64,000 bases of DNA, taken from Campylobacter concisus. GTDB lineage: Bacteria; Campylobacterota; Campylobacteria; Campylobacterales; Campylobacteraceae. Positions 57,292-64,000 of the stretch are shown here, piece after piece. Where the stretch lies: contig NZ_CP012541.1 in assembly GCF_001298465.1 (NCBI RefSeq), forward strand, positions 1,488,001 through 1,552,000, read 5' to 3'. The notes beneath the pieces are model-generated. The model was given only the letters and a program-made list of their open reading frames with translations, did no database searches and was not told where the DNA came from. The number at the start of each line of letters is the position of its first letter. Within the stretch, counting starts at the first letter, position 1. Both the position numbers and the translations under genes were made by a program.

Positions 57292-58743
57292 TTACTCAGT
57301 TGCAAGCTCCAAATAATAATCAAGCTGATCGCGTCTGATGATGCGTATAAGGTTTGTGCTACCCTCAACGCCCGTAGGGTGACCGGCAGTGACAAGATAA
57401 GTCTTATCGTGTTCGACATATCCCTCTTCATACGCCTTTTTCATGACATTTGCCAAAAGTGAGCTAAGCTTTGTTTTTTCTAGTACAAGCGCTGGCGTAA
57501 CGCCCCAAGCAAGAGTAAGCATGTGCGCTGTTTGCTCATCGTGAGCGACTGCGATGATGTCGATATTTGTGCGGTTTCTAGCTAATTTTATGGCCGATTT
57601 TCCTGAGCCAGTGATTGAGATTAAAGCATCTGCCTTTATGCGAACAGCAAGAGATGCGGCACTACTTGCCACCATATCAGTCTCGTCAAAAAAGTCAAAC
57701 TCATCAAATTTATTATATGGATAGATGCTTTGAGTTTGGATGATCGTTTTACTCATCGCCTCTACGACCGCGACTGGGTTTTTACCGATCGCACTCTCCT
57801 CACTTAGCATAACAGCATCAGTGCCGTCTAGCACGGCATTTGCCACATCGCTGATCTCCGCCCTTGTGGCAGTCTCATGCTCTGCCATGCTTAGCATCAT
57901 CTGGGTTGCTGTGATGACTGGCTTGCTTGCTGCATTTGCTTTTTTGATGATGAGCTTTTGGATAGTTGGAACCTTATAAAATGGCACTTCTATGCCAAGA
58001 TCGCCACGAGCTACCATGATGCCATCACTCTTTGAGATGATGTCGTCTATATTTTCAACCGCGTCAAATTTCTCGATCTTAGATAAGACAGCAGCTCTTG
58101 AGCCAAATTCTTTTAAGATATTTTTTGCCTTTATTACGTCATTTGCATCTTGCACGAAGCTAATGGCGACAAAATTTACGCCATGCGTTGCGCCAAATTT
58201 CATATCTTCTTTATCTTTTGGCGTGATGATTTCTATGCCAAGGGCTGTATTTGGGAAATTTACACCTTTGTTTGAGTTTAAAATTCCATCATTTTCAATG
58301 ATAGTTTTTACTATTTCTTTACCTTCACTAACGACCTTTGCCCTTATAGAGCCATCATAGAGATAGACATACTCGCCAACCTTTAGCATTGGCAAAATTT
58401 GAGGCTGATTTAGGCTTACTTTATAAATTCCTTTTTCCACTTTTTCACCGATAATCTCATCAGCATGGATACTAAGTTCATCACCAGCCTTTAGATAAAA
58501 TGGCTCACTAAGCTTACCAACTCTGATCTTTGGGCCGCAGATATCTTGTAAAATTCCTATTCTCTTATTTAGCTTTTTTTCGATATTTCTTATCTTGTCA
58601 ATGTTTAATTTATGGTATTCGTGTGTCCCATGGCTAAAATTTAAACGAAAGACATTAACGCCTGCTTTTACCATCGCCTCCATTGTCTCTTCATTATCAC
58701 TTGCTGGCCCCAAAGTAGCTACGATTTTCGTCTTTTTTATCAT
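57292..58743 (-). CDS. pyk: Pyruvate kinase
   Basis: 483 residues from ATG at 58743 (MIKKTKIVATLGPAS), with GGGG upstream; the longer frame to 58815 adds non-homologous residues. Catalytic marks: FRLNFSHGTHEYH, SKIEKFDAVENI with the catalytic Lys, VARGDLGIEVPF and TATQMMLSMAEHETATRAEI. Transfers phosphate from PEP to ADP. Monocistronic, divergent from the TRAP binding protein gene. Confidence 0.95.
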   Translation of the reverse strand: MIKKTKIVATLGPASDNEETMEAMVKAGVNVFRLNFSHGTHEYHKLNIDKIRNIEKKLNKRIGILQDICGPKIRVGKLSEPFYLKAGDELSIHADEIIGEKVEKGIYKVSLNQPQILPMLKVGEYVYLYDGSIRAKVVSEGKEIVKTIIENDGILNSNKGVNFPNTALGIEIITPKDKEDMKFGATHGVNFVAISFVQDANDVIKAKNILKEFGSRAAVLSKIEKFDAVENIDDIISKSDGIMVARGDLGIEVPFYKVPTIQKLIIKKANAASKPVITATQMMLSMAEHETATRAEISDVANAVLDGTDAVMLSEESAIGKNPVAVVEAMSKTIIQTQSIYPYNKFDEFDFFDETDMVASSAASLAVRIKADALISITGSGKSAIKLARNRTNIDIIAVAHDEQTAHMLTLAWGVTPALVLEKTKLSSLLANVMKKAYEEGYVEHDKTYLVTAGHPTGVEGSTNLIRIIRRDQLDYYLELATE

Positions 58744-58771
58744 TTTATGCCCCATAAATTTGATTTTTGCG

Positions 58772-58777
58772 ATTATA
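58772..58777 (-). promoter_or_regulatory. -10 element for pyk
   Basis: Reads TATAAT on the minus strand, 28 bases before the pyk ATG. Confidence 0.55.
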
Positions 58778-58803
58778 ACACATTTTAATAATGTAATTTT
58801 TTG

Positions 58804-58809
58804 TATAAT
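58804..58809 (+). promoter_or_regulatory. -10 element for the TRAP binding protein gene
   Basis: TATAAT preceded by TTG, 24 bases before the ATG at 58834; AAGGAGAAG is the ribosome binding site. Confidence 0.6.
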
Positions 58810-58833
58810 AGTCAAAATTTCAAAGGAGAAGAT

Positions 58834-59889
58834 ATGAATAAATTTTTATTAGCGTCTCTTGGTCTAGCAGCTGCTGCTTGCGTTGCTATGGGAGATGATA
58901 AAGTTTATAAGCTAAAGCTTGCTAGCTCATGGGAGAGCACTATGCCAGTGCTTGGTGATGTACCAAAAGAGCTAAAGGACAAAGTTGAAAAGATGAGTAA
59001 TGGTAGACTTGAGCTAAGGATTGATTATCCATCAAAACATAAATCACCTTTTGCGATGCTTGATTTTGCTAAAAGCGGTCAATACGACATTACCTACACA
59101 AGTAGCTATTATTATAAAGGCAAAGATGCTAAAACTATATTTTTTACAGCAACTCCATTTATGATGAATACTGATGAGCAAACAGCTTGGTATGAATTTG
59201 GCGGTGGTAAGGAGCTTGAGGCAAAAGTTTACGATCCATACAATATCAAAATTTTTAGAGCTGGAAATACCGGCATGCAAATGGGTGGCTGGTTTAAAAA
59301 AGAGATCAAATCATTAGATGATATCAAAGGCTTAAAGATAAGAATTCCGGGCTTTGGTGGTGAAATTTACGCTAAACTTGGCGCCAACATCAATACTATC
59401 CCAACTGGTGAGCTTTACATGGCCCTTGAGATGGGAACGATCGACTCAGTCGAATGGGTTAGCCCAGCTTATGACATGGCACTTGGTTTTCACAAAGTGG
59501 CAAAATACTACTACACAGGTTGGCAAGAGCCAAACGGTGAAACTCAATTTTTCTTTAATAAAAAATCATACGAGAAGCTTCCAGATGACCTAAAAGCGAT
59601 CTTTGAAGCAGCTGCAGCTGAAGTAGCAAGAGATGCAAATACAAAAGTATTTTATTCAAATGTCGAGTACTGGGATAAAATGAAAAGCGAGTATCCAGAC
59701 ATCCAAGTAAAATCTTTCCCACCAGAAGTAATCGCAGCTCTTAAAAAAGCTACAAATGAACTACTTGATGAAGAGAGCGCTAAAGATCCATTATTTAAAG
59801 AGATCGTTGAATCTCAAAGAGCTTTCCTTAAAAAAGCAAGAGAATGGACTAAAATTTCAGACTACGCTTATATCAAAACAAACGAATAG
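58834..59889 (+). CDS. TRAP transporter substrate-binding protein, DctP family
   Basis: 351 residues from ATG at 58834, with AAGGAGAAGAT upstream. Signal peptide about 1-20, ending CVAMG before DD. DctP fold marks: KLASSWESTMPVLGDV, LKIRIPGFGGEIYAKLGAN (with the ligand-binding Arg) and GELYMALEMGTIDSVEWVSP, closest in pattern to TakP-type proteins that bind 2-oxo acids. No DctQ/DctM membrane genes are next to it; a terminator follows directly. It is the only gene of its transcript, so it must work with membrane partners encoded elsewhere. Confidence 0.88.
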   Translation: MNKFLLASLGLAAAACVAMGDDKVYKLKLASSWESTMPVLGDVPKELKDKVEKMSNGRLELRIDYPSKHKSPFAMLDFAKSGQYDITYTSSYYYKGKDAKTIFFTATPFMMNTDEQTAWYEFGGGKELEAKVYDPYNIKIFRAGNTGMQMGGWFKKEIKSLDDIKGLKIRIPGFGGEIYAKLGANINTIPTGELYMALEMGTIDSVEWVSPAYDMALGFHKVAKYYYTGWQEPNGETQFFFNKKSYEKLPDDLKAIFEAAAAEVARDANTKVFYSNVEYWDKMKSEYPDIQVKSFPPEVIAALKKATNELLDEESAKDPLFKEIVESQRAFLKKAREWTKISDYAYIKTNE

Positions 59890-59897
59890 TAAAATTT

Positions 59898-59916
59898 AGC
59901 AGGGATCTTCCCTGCT
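59898..59916 (+). terminator. Intrinsic terminator after the TRAP binding protein gene
   Basis: AGCAGGGA, a three-base loop and TCCCTGCT, then TTTTTATATTT. Eight-base perfect stem eight bases after the stop. Confidence 0.88.
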
Positions 59917-60041
59917 TTTTATATTTACTCCAGTTACTTTCAATAAAAATTTTAATCAAAATGTTTCTACAAGCTATAAATTTTTAACTTAGTTTAAAAC
60001 CAAACTTACGAAAATTTTTATAAAAAATAAATGCTAATTGG

Positions 60042-60830
60042 TTATAGATAGAAAATTTCTCTCATTGAGCGCTCGATCTTTGACTCATCAAGTGTATTGT
60101 TAAAAAATAAATTTAGTGCTAGAACCGCTTGATATAAAAGCATATCGGCGCCATCTTTTACACCAAGGCTACTTTGCTTGGCCATTTCTAAAAATGGTGT
60201 CTGCTTGCTATAAATCACATCAAATGCAAATTTAGCATCCTTAAAAATACTTTTTAAAATTTCTTTAGGTGCCGGTAGAAAATCATCCTTTAAACCAGCA
60301 GAGGTCGAGTTAATGACTAGATCAAATTTTTGCTCTTCGTAGTTATCCCAACTAAAGCATTTGTACTCATCTTTAAATTTCTCAAGCCTATCTTTGCTTC
60401 TATTTAGTATGCAAACATCAACGCCTTGTTCTTTTAATGCATAAGTTATGGCATTTGCGGTACCGCCAGCTCCAAGGACAATAGCTTTTTTTACATCTTT
60501 AAAATTTTTTATTGCCTTTAAAAACCCGGGCGCATCTGTGTTATATGCATAAATTTTGTCATTTTTAAGTACAAGAGTATTTGCAGAGCCTATTTTGCGA
60601 GCTATATCTGAAGCTTCATCGGCTAAATTTAAAGCCCACTCTTTATGTGGAAGTGTTACATTTGCACCGTTTAATTTTAAGGATTTAAATTTATTGATTA
60701 ATTCGCTGCCATCTTTTAGCAAGACTCTTGTGTAAAGTGCTTTTAAGCCAAGGTCCGCAATGGCTTTGTTGTGCAGCCTCGGAGATACCGAGTGAGCTAT
60801 TGGATCTCCAAAGACTGCAAATGTTTTCAT
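60042..60830 (-). CDS. aroE: Shikimate dehydrogenase
   Basis: Reduces 3-dehydroshikimate with NADPH. 262 residues: HSVSPRLHNKAI substrate site, NVTLPHKEWAL with the catalytic Lys, VLGAGGTANAI dinucleotide loop and NRSKDRLEKF. Overlaps the SPOR gene by four bases. Last in the lysS-glyA-DUF1882-SPOR-aroE order, which I recall from C. jejuni. Confidence 0.95.
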   Translation of the reverse strand: MKTFAVFGDPIAHSVSPRLHNKAIADLGLKALYTRVLLKDGSELINKFKSLKLNGANVTLPHKEWALNLADEASDIARKIGSANTLVLKNDKIYAYNTDAPGFLKAIKNFKDVKKAIVLGAGGTANAITYALKEQGVDVCILNRSKDRLEKFKDEYKCFSWDNYEEQKFDLVINSTSAGLKDDFLPAPKEILKSIFKDAKFAFDVIYSKQTPFLEMAKQSSLGVKDGADMLLYQAVLALNLFFNNTLDESKIERSMREIFYL

Positions 60831-61672
60831 TTTGCTCTAAAGATAAAAGCGTCTTTATTGATATCTTTTCTAATATCGCCTACTGCTTTTTGAAGCGTTT
60901 TTTCATCAAATGGACCAACTAAAATTTTAGTCAGTTCACCAACTTTTATAGTTTTGTAGCTATATCCCTTAGTAGCGATCTTCTTTATATATTCAGCATT
61001 TGGATTAAATTTACTAGTCACAAATACTTGAACATAAGAGCCTTTTGCAGCAGGTTCACTTTTAGCTACTTCAGCTTTTTTATCCGTTTTTTCTATTTTG
61101 GTTTCAGCCTTTTTCTCAATCTTTTTATCTACTTTATTTTCAGTTTTGGCTGGTTTTGCCTCGCTCTTTTTATCAGTAGTTGCTACTTTTTCGACTTTTT
61201 TAACTGGAGTATCCACCTTTGTCTCAGCTTTTTTTGCTGGTATTTCTGCAGACTTTTCGATAGGCTTAACTATCTCTTTTGGCTCTTCAGTTTTAGAAAC
61301 AGGCTTATTGTTTTCTTTATCTTTTAGCTTTTTGATCATATCTTCAAATTCATCTTGTTGCTTATTTTCAGGCACGATCGGTACTTGCTCAAAGAGCTGT
61401 GTATCGCCTTTTTTATTGTCTGAATTTGTATCAGCTATCGGAGCTTGTCTATCTACTGGCTGCTCGGCTGGTACTGGAGGAAGCACTAGTCTTGAATCAG
61501 CTTCATTTTGCGCTTGTGAAGGATCGCTTGAATTTACTAGCTTCATAGCCACTACAATGATCAAAAAAAGTATAATAAGAGCTGCTATAAATATAAGAAG
61601 TTTTTTTAGCTTCAATCCTCTTGCGTCATCATCTCTTTCTAAAAGAATATCTTTTAACTCATCGTTTTCCAC
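60827..61672 (-). CDS. SPOR-domain membrane protein (FtsN-like)
   Basis: 281 residues, start GTG at 61672. A cytoplasmic N-terminus, one membrane helix at about 24-44, a long Lys/Glu-rich periplasmic linker (about 100-205) and a C-terminal SPOR domain (SYVQVFVTSKFNPNAEYIKK, ILVGPFDEKTLQKAV). SPOR domains bind glycan strands stripped of stem peptides at the division site. Division role is by analogy with FtsN; the sequence outside SPOR is too simple to support a closer name. Confidence 0.85.
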   Translation of the reverse strand: MENDELKDILLERDDDARGLKLKKLLIFIAALIILFLIIVVAMKLVNSSDPSQAQNEADSRLVLPPVPAEQPVDRQAPIADTNSDNKKGDTQLFEQVPIVPENKQQDEFEDMIKKLKDKENNKPVSKTEEPKEIVKPIEKSAEIPAKKAETKVDTPVKKVEKVATTDKKSEAKPAKTENKVDKKIEKKAETKIEKTDKKAEVAKSEPAAKGSYVQVFVTSKFNPNAEYIKKIATKGYSYKTIKVGELTKILVGPFDEKTLQKAVGDIRKDINKDAFIFRAK

Positions 61673-61685
61673 TTTTTATCCTTAA

Positions 61686-62228
61686 TTACATATATTTTGA
61701 CCAACTTGCCCCACGCTCTTTTTGATAGAGTTTATAAGGTAAAGTTAGTATGTTAAATTCTTTTGGCATATCGATATTTGGAAACATCCTCCACTCTTTA
61801 GGTAGCTTCTGTGAAAGCTTTGCGTTGAGCATATTTGCTAGCTGGCAAGCCTCATTTAGCGTAGTGTGACCTTTATGCACATAAAGATGCAGATGTCCTG
61901 GCGTCTTACTCTCGTAGGCTGTAAAATTTATAAAGCCCTCTTCTCTTAGAAGAAGCTGTGCTTTATGCCAAAATCTATCTGGGGTTCTGCCGTTATAGTC
62001 AAAGACTATATTTTCAACTTTATCATTTGCATTTATTAAAGAGTGTGCGATAACAGCTTTGCCCTCTTCATGCTCTTTCATAATATTATAGGTCAGTGGC
62101 TCATTTATCTTTTCAAATTTATCAAAGAAAATTTTACCTCTGTATTCTATTTTATTAACGATCGTATCACGCTTGATATAGTAGTGAGTTGTAATAATCT
62201 TTATAAGTGCCGTATCAATACTTTGCAT
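61686..62228 (-). CDS. DUF1882 family protein
   Basis: 180 residues from ATG at 62228, which overlaps the glyA stop (TGATG); a TTG one codon earlier is an alternative. Shows [36 protein letters not shown], and [21 protein letters not shown] histidine-rich, soluble protein found next to glyA in epsilonproteobacteria; function unknown to me. Confidence 0.8.
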   Translation of the reverse strand: MQSIDTALIKIITTHYYIKRDTIVNKIEYRGKIFFDKFEKINEPLTYNIMKEHEEGKAVIAHSLINANDKVENIVFDYNGRTPDRFWHKAQLLLREEGFINFTAYESKTPGHLHLYVHKGHTTLNEACQLANMLNAKLSQKLPKEWRMFPNIDMPKEFNILTLPYKLYQKERGASWSKYM

Positions 62229-63472
62229 CAAAATGTCGCTTTATCATAGATTATAAATTTATGAGCAAGTTCAACTAGCTCAGCTTTTGTCTTCTCTTGC
62301 AAAGATGTGTTGTTTATATCGCTTAATACGTCAGCTATTTTGTTTGCTATTAGTTCAAACTCAGCTTCTTTCATGCCACGGGCCGTAAGCGCAGGACTAC
62401 CAACACGTATACCACTTGTGATAAATGGGCTTCTTGTCTCACCTGGAACCGTATTTTTATTTACCGTTATTCCAGCATTTCCAAGAGCGATATCTGCGTC
62501 TTTACCGCTAAAATCCCTATTTAAAAAGCTCATCAAAATTAGATGGTTATCAGTACCACCACTCACTAAATCAAAGCCTCTTTTTATTAGTACTTCGCCT
62601 AATTTTTTAGCGTTTGCTTTTACTTGTTTAGCATAAATTTTCCACTCAGGGCTAAGGTTGTGCTTAAAGCCAACTGCCTTTGCTGCGATGACATGAACTA
62701 GTGGTCCGCCCTGGATACCTGGAAAAATAGAAGCATTTATCTTCTTAGCATACTCTTCGTTATTTGTCATAATGATACCGCCTCTTGGGCCTCTTAATGT
62801 TTTGTGCGTAGTTGAACTTACAACGTCGCAGTATGGGAAAGGACTTTTATGCTCACCAGCAACAACAAGACCAGCAATGTGAGCAACATCTGCAAAAAGT
62901 ATCGCCCCAACAGCGTCAGCTATCTCACGAAATTTTTTAAACTCAATCTCTCTTGTATATGCGCTTGCGCCACAAACGATCATTTTTGGTTTTACTATCT
63001 TTGCAATATCCATTACTCTATCGTAGTTTATGCGACCATCAAGCTCAACGCCATAAAAGAAGCTCTCATACATCTTGCCAGAACTGCTTACCTTTGCACC
63101 GTGCGTTAAGTGTCCACCATGGCTTAGATCCATGCCTAAAATTTTATCACCTGGATTAAGTAAAGCGCCGTAAACACCTTGGTTCGCCTGAGAGCCTGAG
63201 TTTGGTTGAACGTTTGCAAATTCACATCCAAAAAGCTCTTTACATCTATCGATCGCTATTTGCTCGATCTCATCGACAAATTCGCAGCCACCATAATATC
63301 TCTTGCCAGGATAGCCTTCAGCGTATTTGTTTGTTAGGATTGAGCCCATTACTTCCATAACTTCTGGATATGTAAAATTTTCACTAGCGATCATCTCAAG
63401 GTGATCACATTGGCGTTTTAGTTCTAAATTTACTAGATTGTAAATGTCCTTATCGTAACTTTGCAAACTCAT
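62228..63472 (-). CDS. glyA: Serine hydroxymethyltransferase
   Basis: PLP enzyme making glycine and methylene-tetrahydrofolate from serine. 414 residues; PLP lysine in [46 protein letters not shown] and DVAHIAGLV. Overlaps lysS by four bases (ATGA) and the DUF1882 gene by one. Confidence 0.97.
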   Translation of the reverse strand: MSLQSYDKDIYNLVNLELKRQCDHLEMIASENFTYPEVMEVMGSILTNKYAEGYPGKRYYGGCEFVDEIEQIAIDRCKELFGCEFANVQPNSGSQANQGVYGALLNPGDKILGMDLSHGGHLTHGAKVSSSGKMYESFFYGVELDGRINYDRVMDIAKIVKPKMIVCGASAYTREIEFKKFREIADAVGAILFADVAHIAGLVVAGEHKSPFPYCDVVSSTTHKTLRGPRGGIIMTNNEEYAKKINASIFPGIQGGPLVHVIAAKAVGFKHNLSPEWKIYAKQVKANAKKLGEVLIKRGFDLVSGGTDNHLILMSFLNRDFSGKDADIALGNAGITVNKNTVPGETRSPFITSGIRVGSPALTARGMKEAEFELIANKIADVLSDINNTSLQEKTKAELVELAHKFIIYDKATF

Positions 63473-64000
63473 TTTTCGTTCTCCTTTGTCTCAGTTTTTA
63501 GTGGTCTCATCGCTGGGAAGAGCACAACGTCACGTATCGATTTTTTATCTGTTAAAAGCATAACAAGTCTATCTATGCCTATGCCCTCACCTGCAACTGG
63601 TGGCATGCCGTATCCTAGGGCTTTTACATAGTCCTCATCCATCTCGTGTGCCTCGTCATCGCCTGCGTTTTTAGCATCGATTTGAGCTTTAAAGCGGTTG
63701 TATTGATCGATTGGATCGTTTAGCTCGTTAAAGCCATTTGCTAGCTCGCGACCAGCGATAAATAGCTCAAATCTCTCAGCCACATCAGGATTTGCGTCAC
63801 TTCTTCTTGAAAGTGGACTGATCGAAATCGGATAATCAATAACAAATGTTGGGTGTATAAGCCTACTCTCTACGTAGTTATCAAATAGCTCAGCCTGCAA
63901 GTGACCAAGATCAAGCTTCTCATTTGCTTCAAGGCCATCAGCTCTTAGTTTTGCTAAAATTTTATCTTTGTCGTTTATGATATTCTCATCTAGTCCACCG
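63469..64000 (-). CDS. lysS: Lysyl-tRNA synthetase, class II, 5' end outside window
   Basis: The last 176 codons of the gene; the frame is open to the right edge and continues beyond it. Class II motifs are visible: [37 protein letters not shown], and motif 3 [20 protein letters not shown]. Charges tRNA-Lys. First visible gene of the lysS-glyA-DUF1882-SPOR-aroE run. Confidence 0.96.
   Translation of the reverse strand, partial: GGLDENIINDKDKILAKLRADGLEANEKLDLGHLQAELFDNYVESRLIHPTFVIDYPISISPLSRRSDANPDVAERFELFIAGRELANGFNELNDPIDQYNRFKAQIDAKNAGDDEAHEMDEDYVKALGYGMPPVAGEGIGIDRLVMLLTDKKSIRDVVLFPAMRPLKTETKENEK

Noticed and set aside
61028-61685. Plus-strand Phe/Ser-rich frames opposite the SPOR protein
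   Set aside because: They mirror the Lys/Glu-rich linker of the real gene; composition is an artefact.

Overview
The window is one contiguous stretch of a Campylobacter chromosome, probably close to C. concisus. It is AT-rich, genes are packed with 1-4 base overlaps, and it holds blocks whose order I recall from C. jejuni: fabI-tpiA-pgk-gap-nadD, argS-tatA-gmk-acidic protein-fliR, ferredoxin-ndk-DUF177-rpmF-plsX-fabH, folB-cosR, trp-fliN, dnaJ-racR-racS-recR, and aroE-SPOR-DUF1882-glyA-lysS. Species assignment is inference. No tRNA, rRNA, IS element, integrase or CRISPR array was seen.

Layout. 1-3.8 kb: a minus-strand run gap-pgk-tpiA-fabI, visibly richer in G+C than the rest. 3.9-6.8 kb: a NadD-RsfS fusion, a YeiH-type membrane protein and a solitary sugar-phosphate transferase. 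6.9-13.1 kb (minus): argS, tatA, gmk, a very acidic receiver-like protein, fliR and gpmI. 13.1-15.4 kb: mraY-murD. 15.5-20.1 kb: an AT-rich accessory island with a large lysozyme-like protein whose frame is cut by an in-frame TGA inside a C-terminal DUF5675-like domain, followed by two small proteins with signal peptides. 20.2-32.2 kb: a DEDD exonuclease gene and a lipooligosaccharide locus (waaC, htrB-type acyltransferase, seven glycosyl-transfer or deacetylase genes, a P-loop protein, GT25, and a WaaL-type ligase). 32.2-43.9 kb: uvrA, ferredoxin, ndk, DUF177, rpmF, plsX, fabH, ahpC, PilZ protein, HerA-like ATPase, plsY, folB. 43.9-49.0 kb: cosR with an overlapping histidine kinase gene, ppx/gppA, then convergent fliO-like, fliN and cheX-like genes. 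49.1-55.8 kb (minus): racR-racS-recR and a trp operon (trpGD-F-B-A) lacking trpE. 55.9-64 kb: dnaJ, pyk, a TRAP binding protein, aroE, SPOR protein, DUF1882 protein, glyA and the 3' part of lysS.

Most genes are housekeeping. The parts most worth a second look are: (i) the 15.5-20.1 kb candidate effector-immunity module with its interrupted C-terminus; (ii) CosR, an orphan regulator in C. jejuni, here keeping Asp51 and followed by an overlapping kinase gene; (iii) the NadD-RsfS fusion with an internal ribosome binding site and ATG; (iv) two GT4-deacetylase gene pairs in mirror arrangement around a P-loop protein and GT25; and (v) the G+C-rich glycolysis/fabI block.
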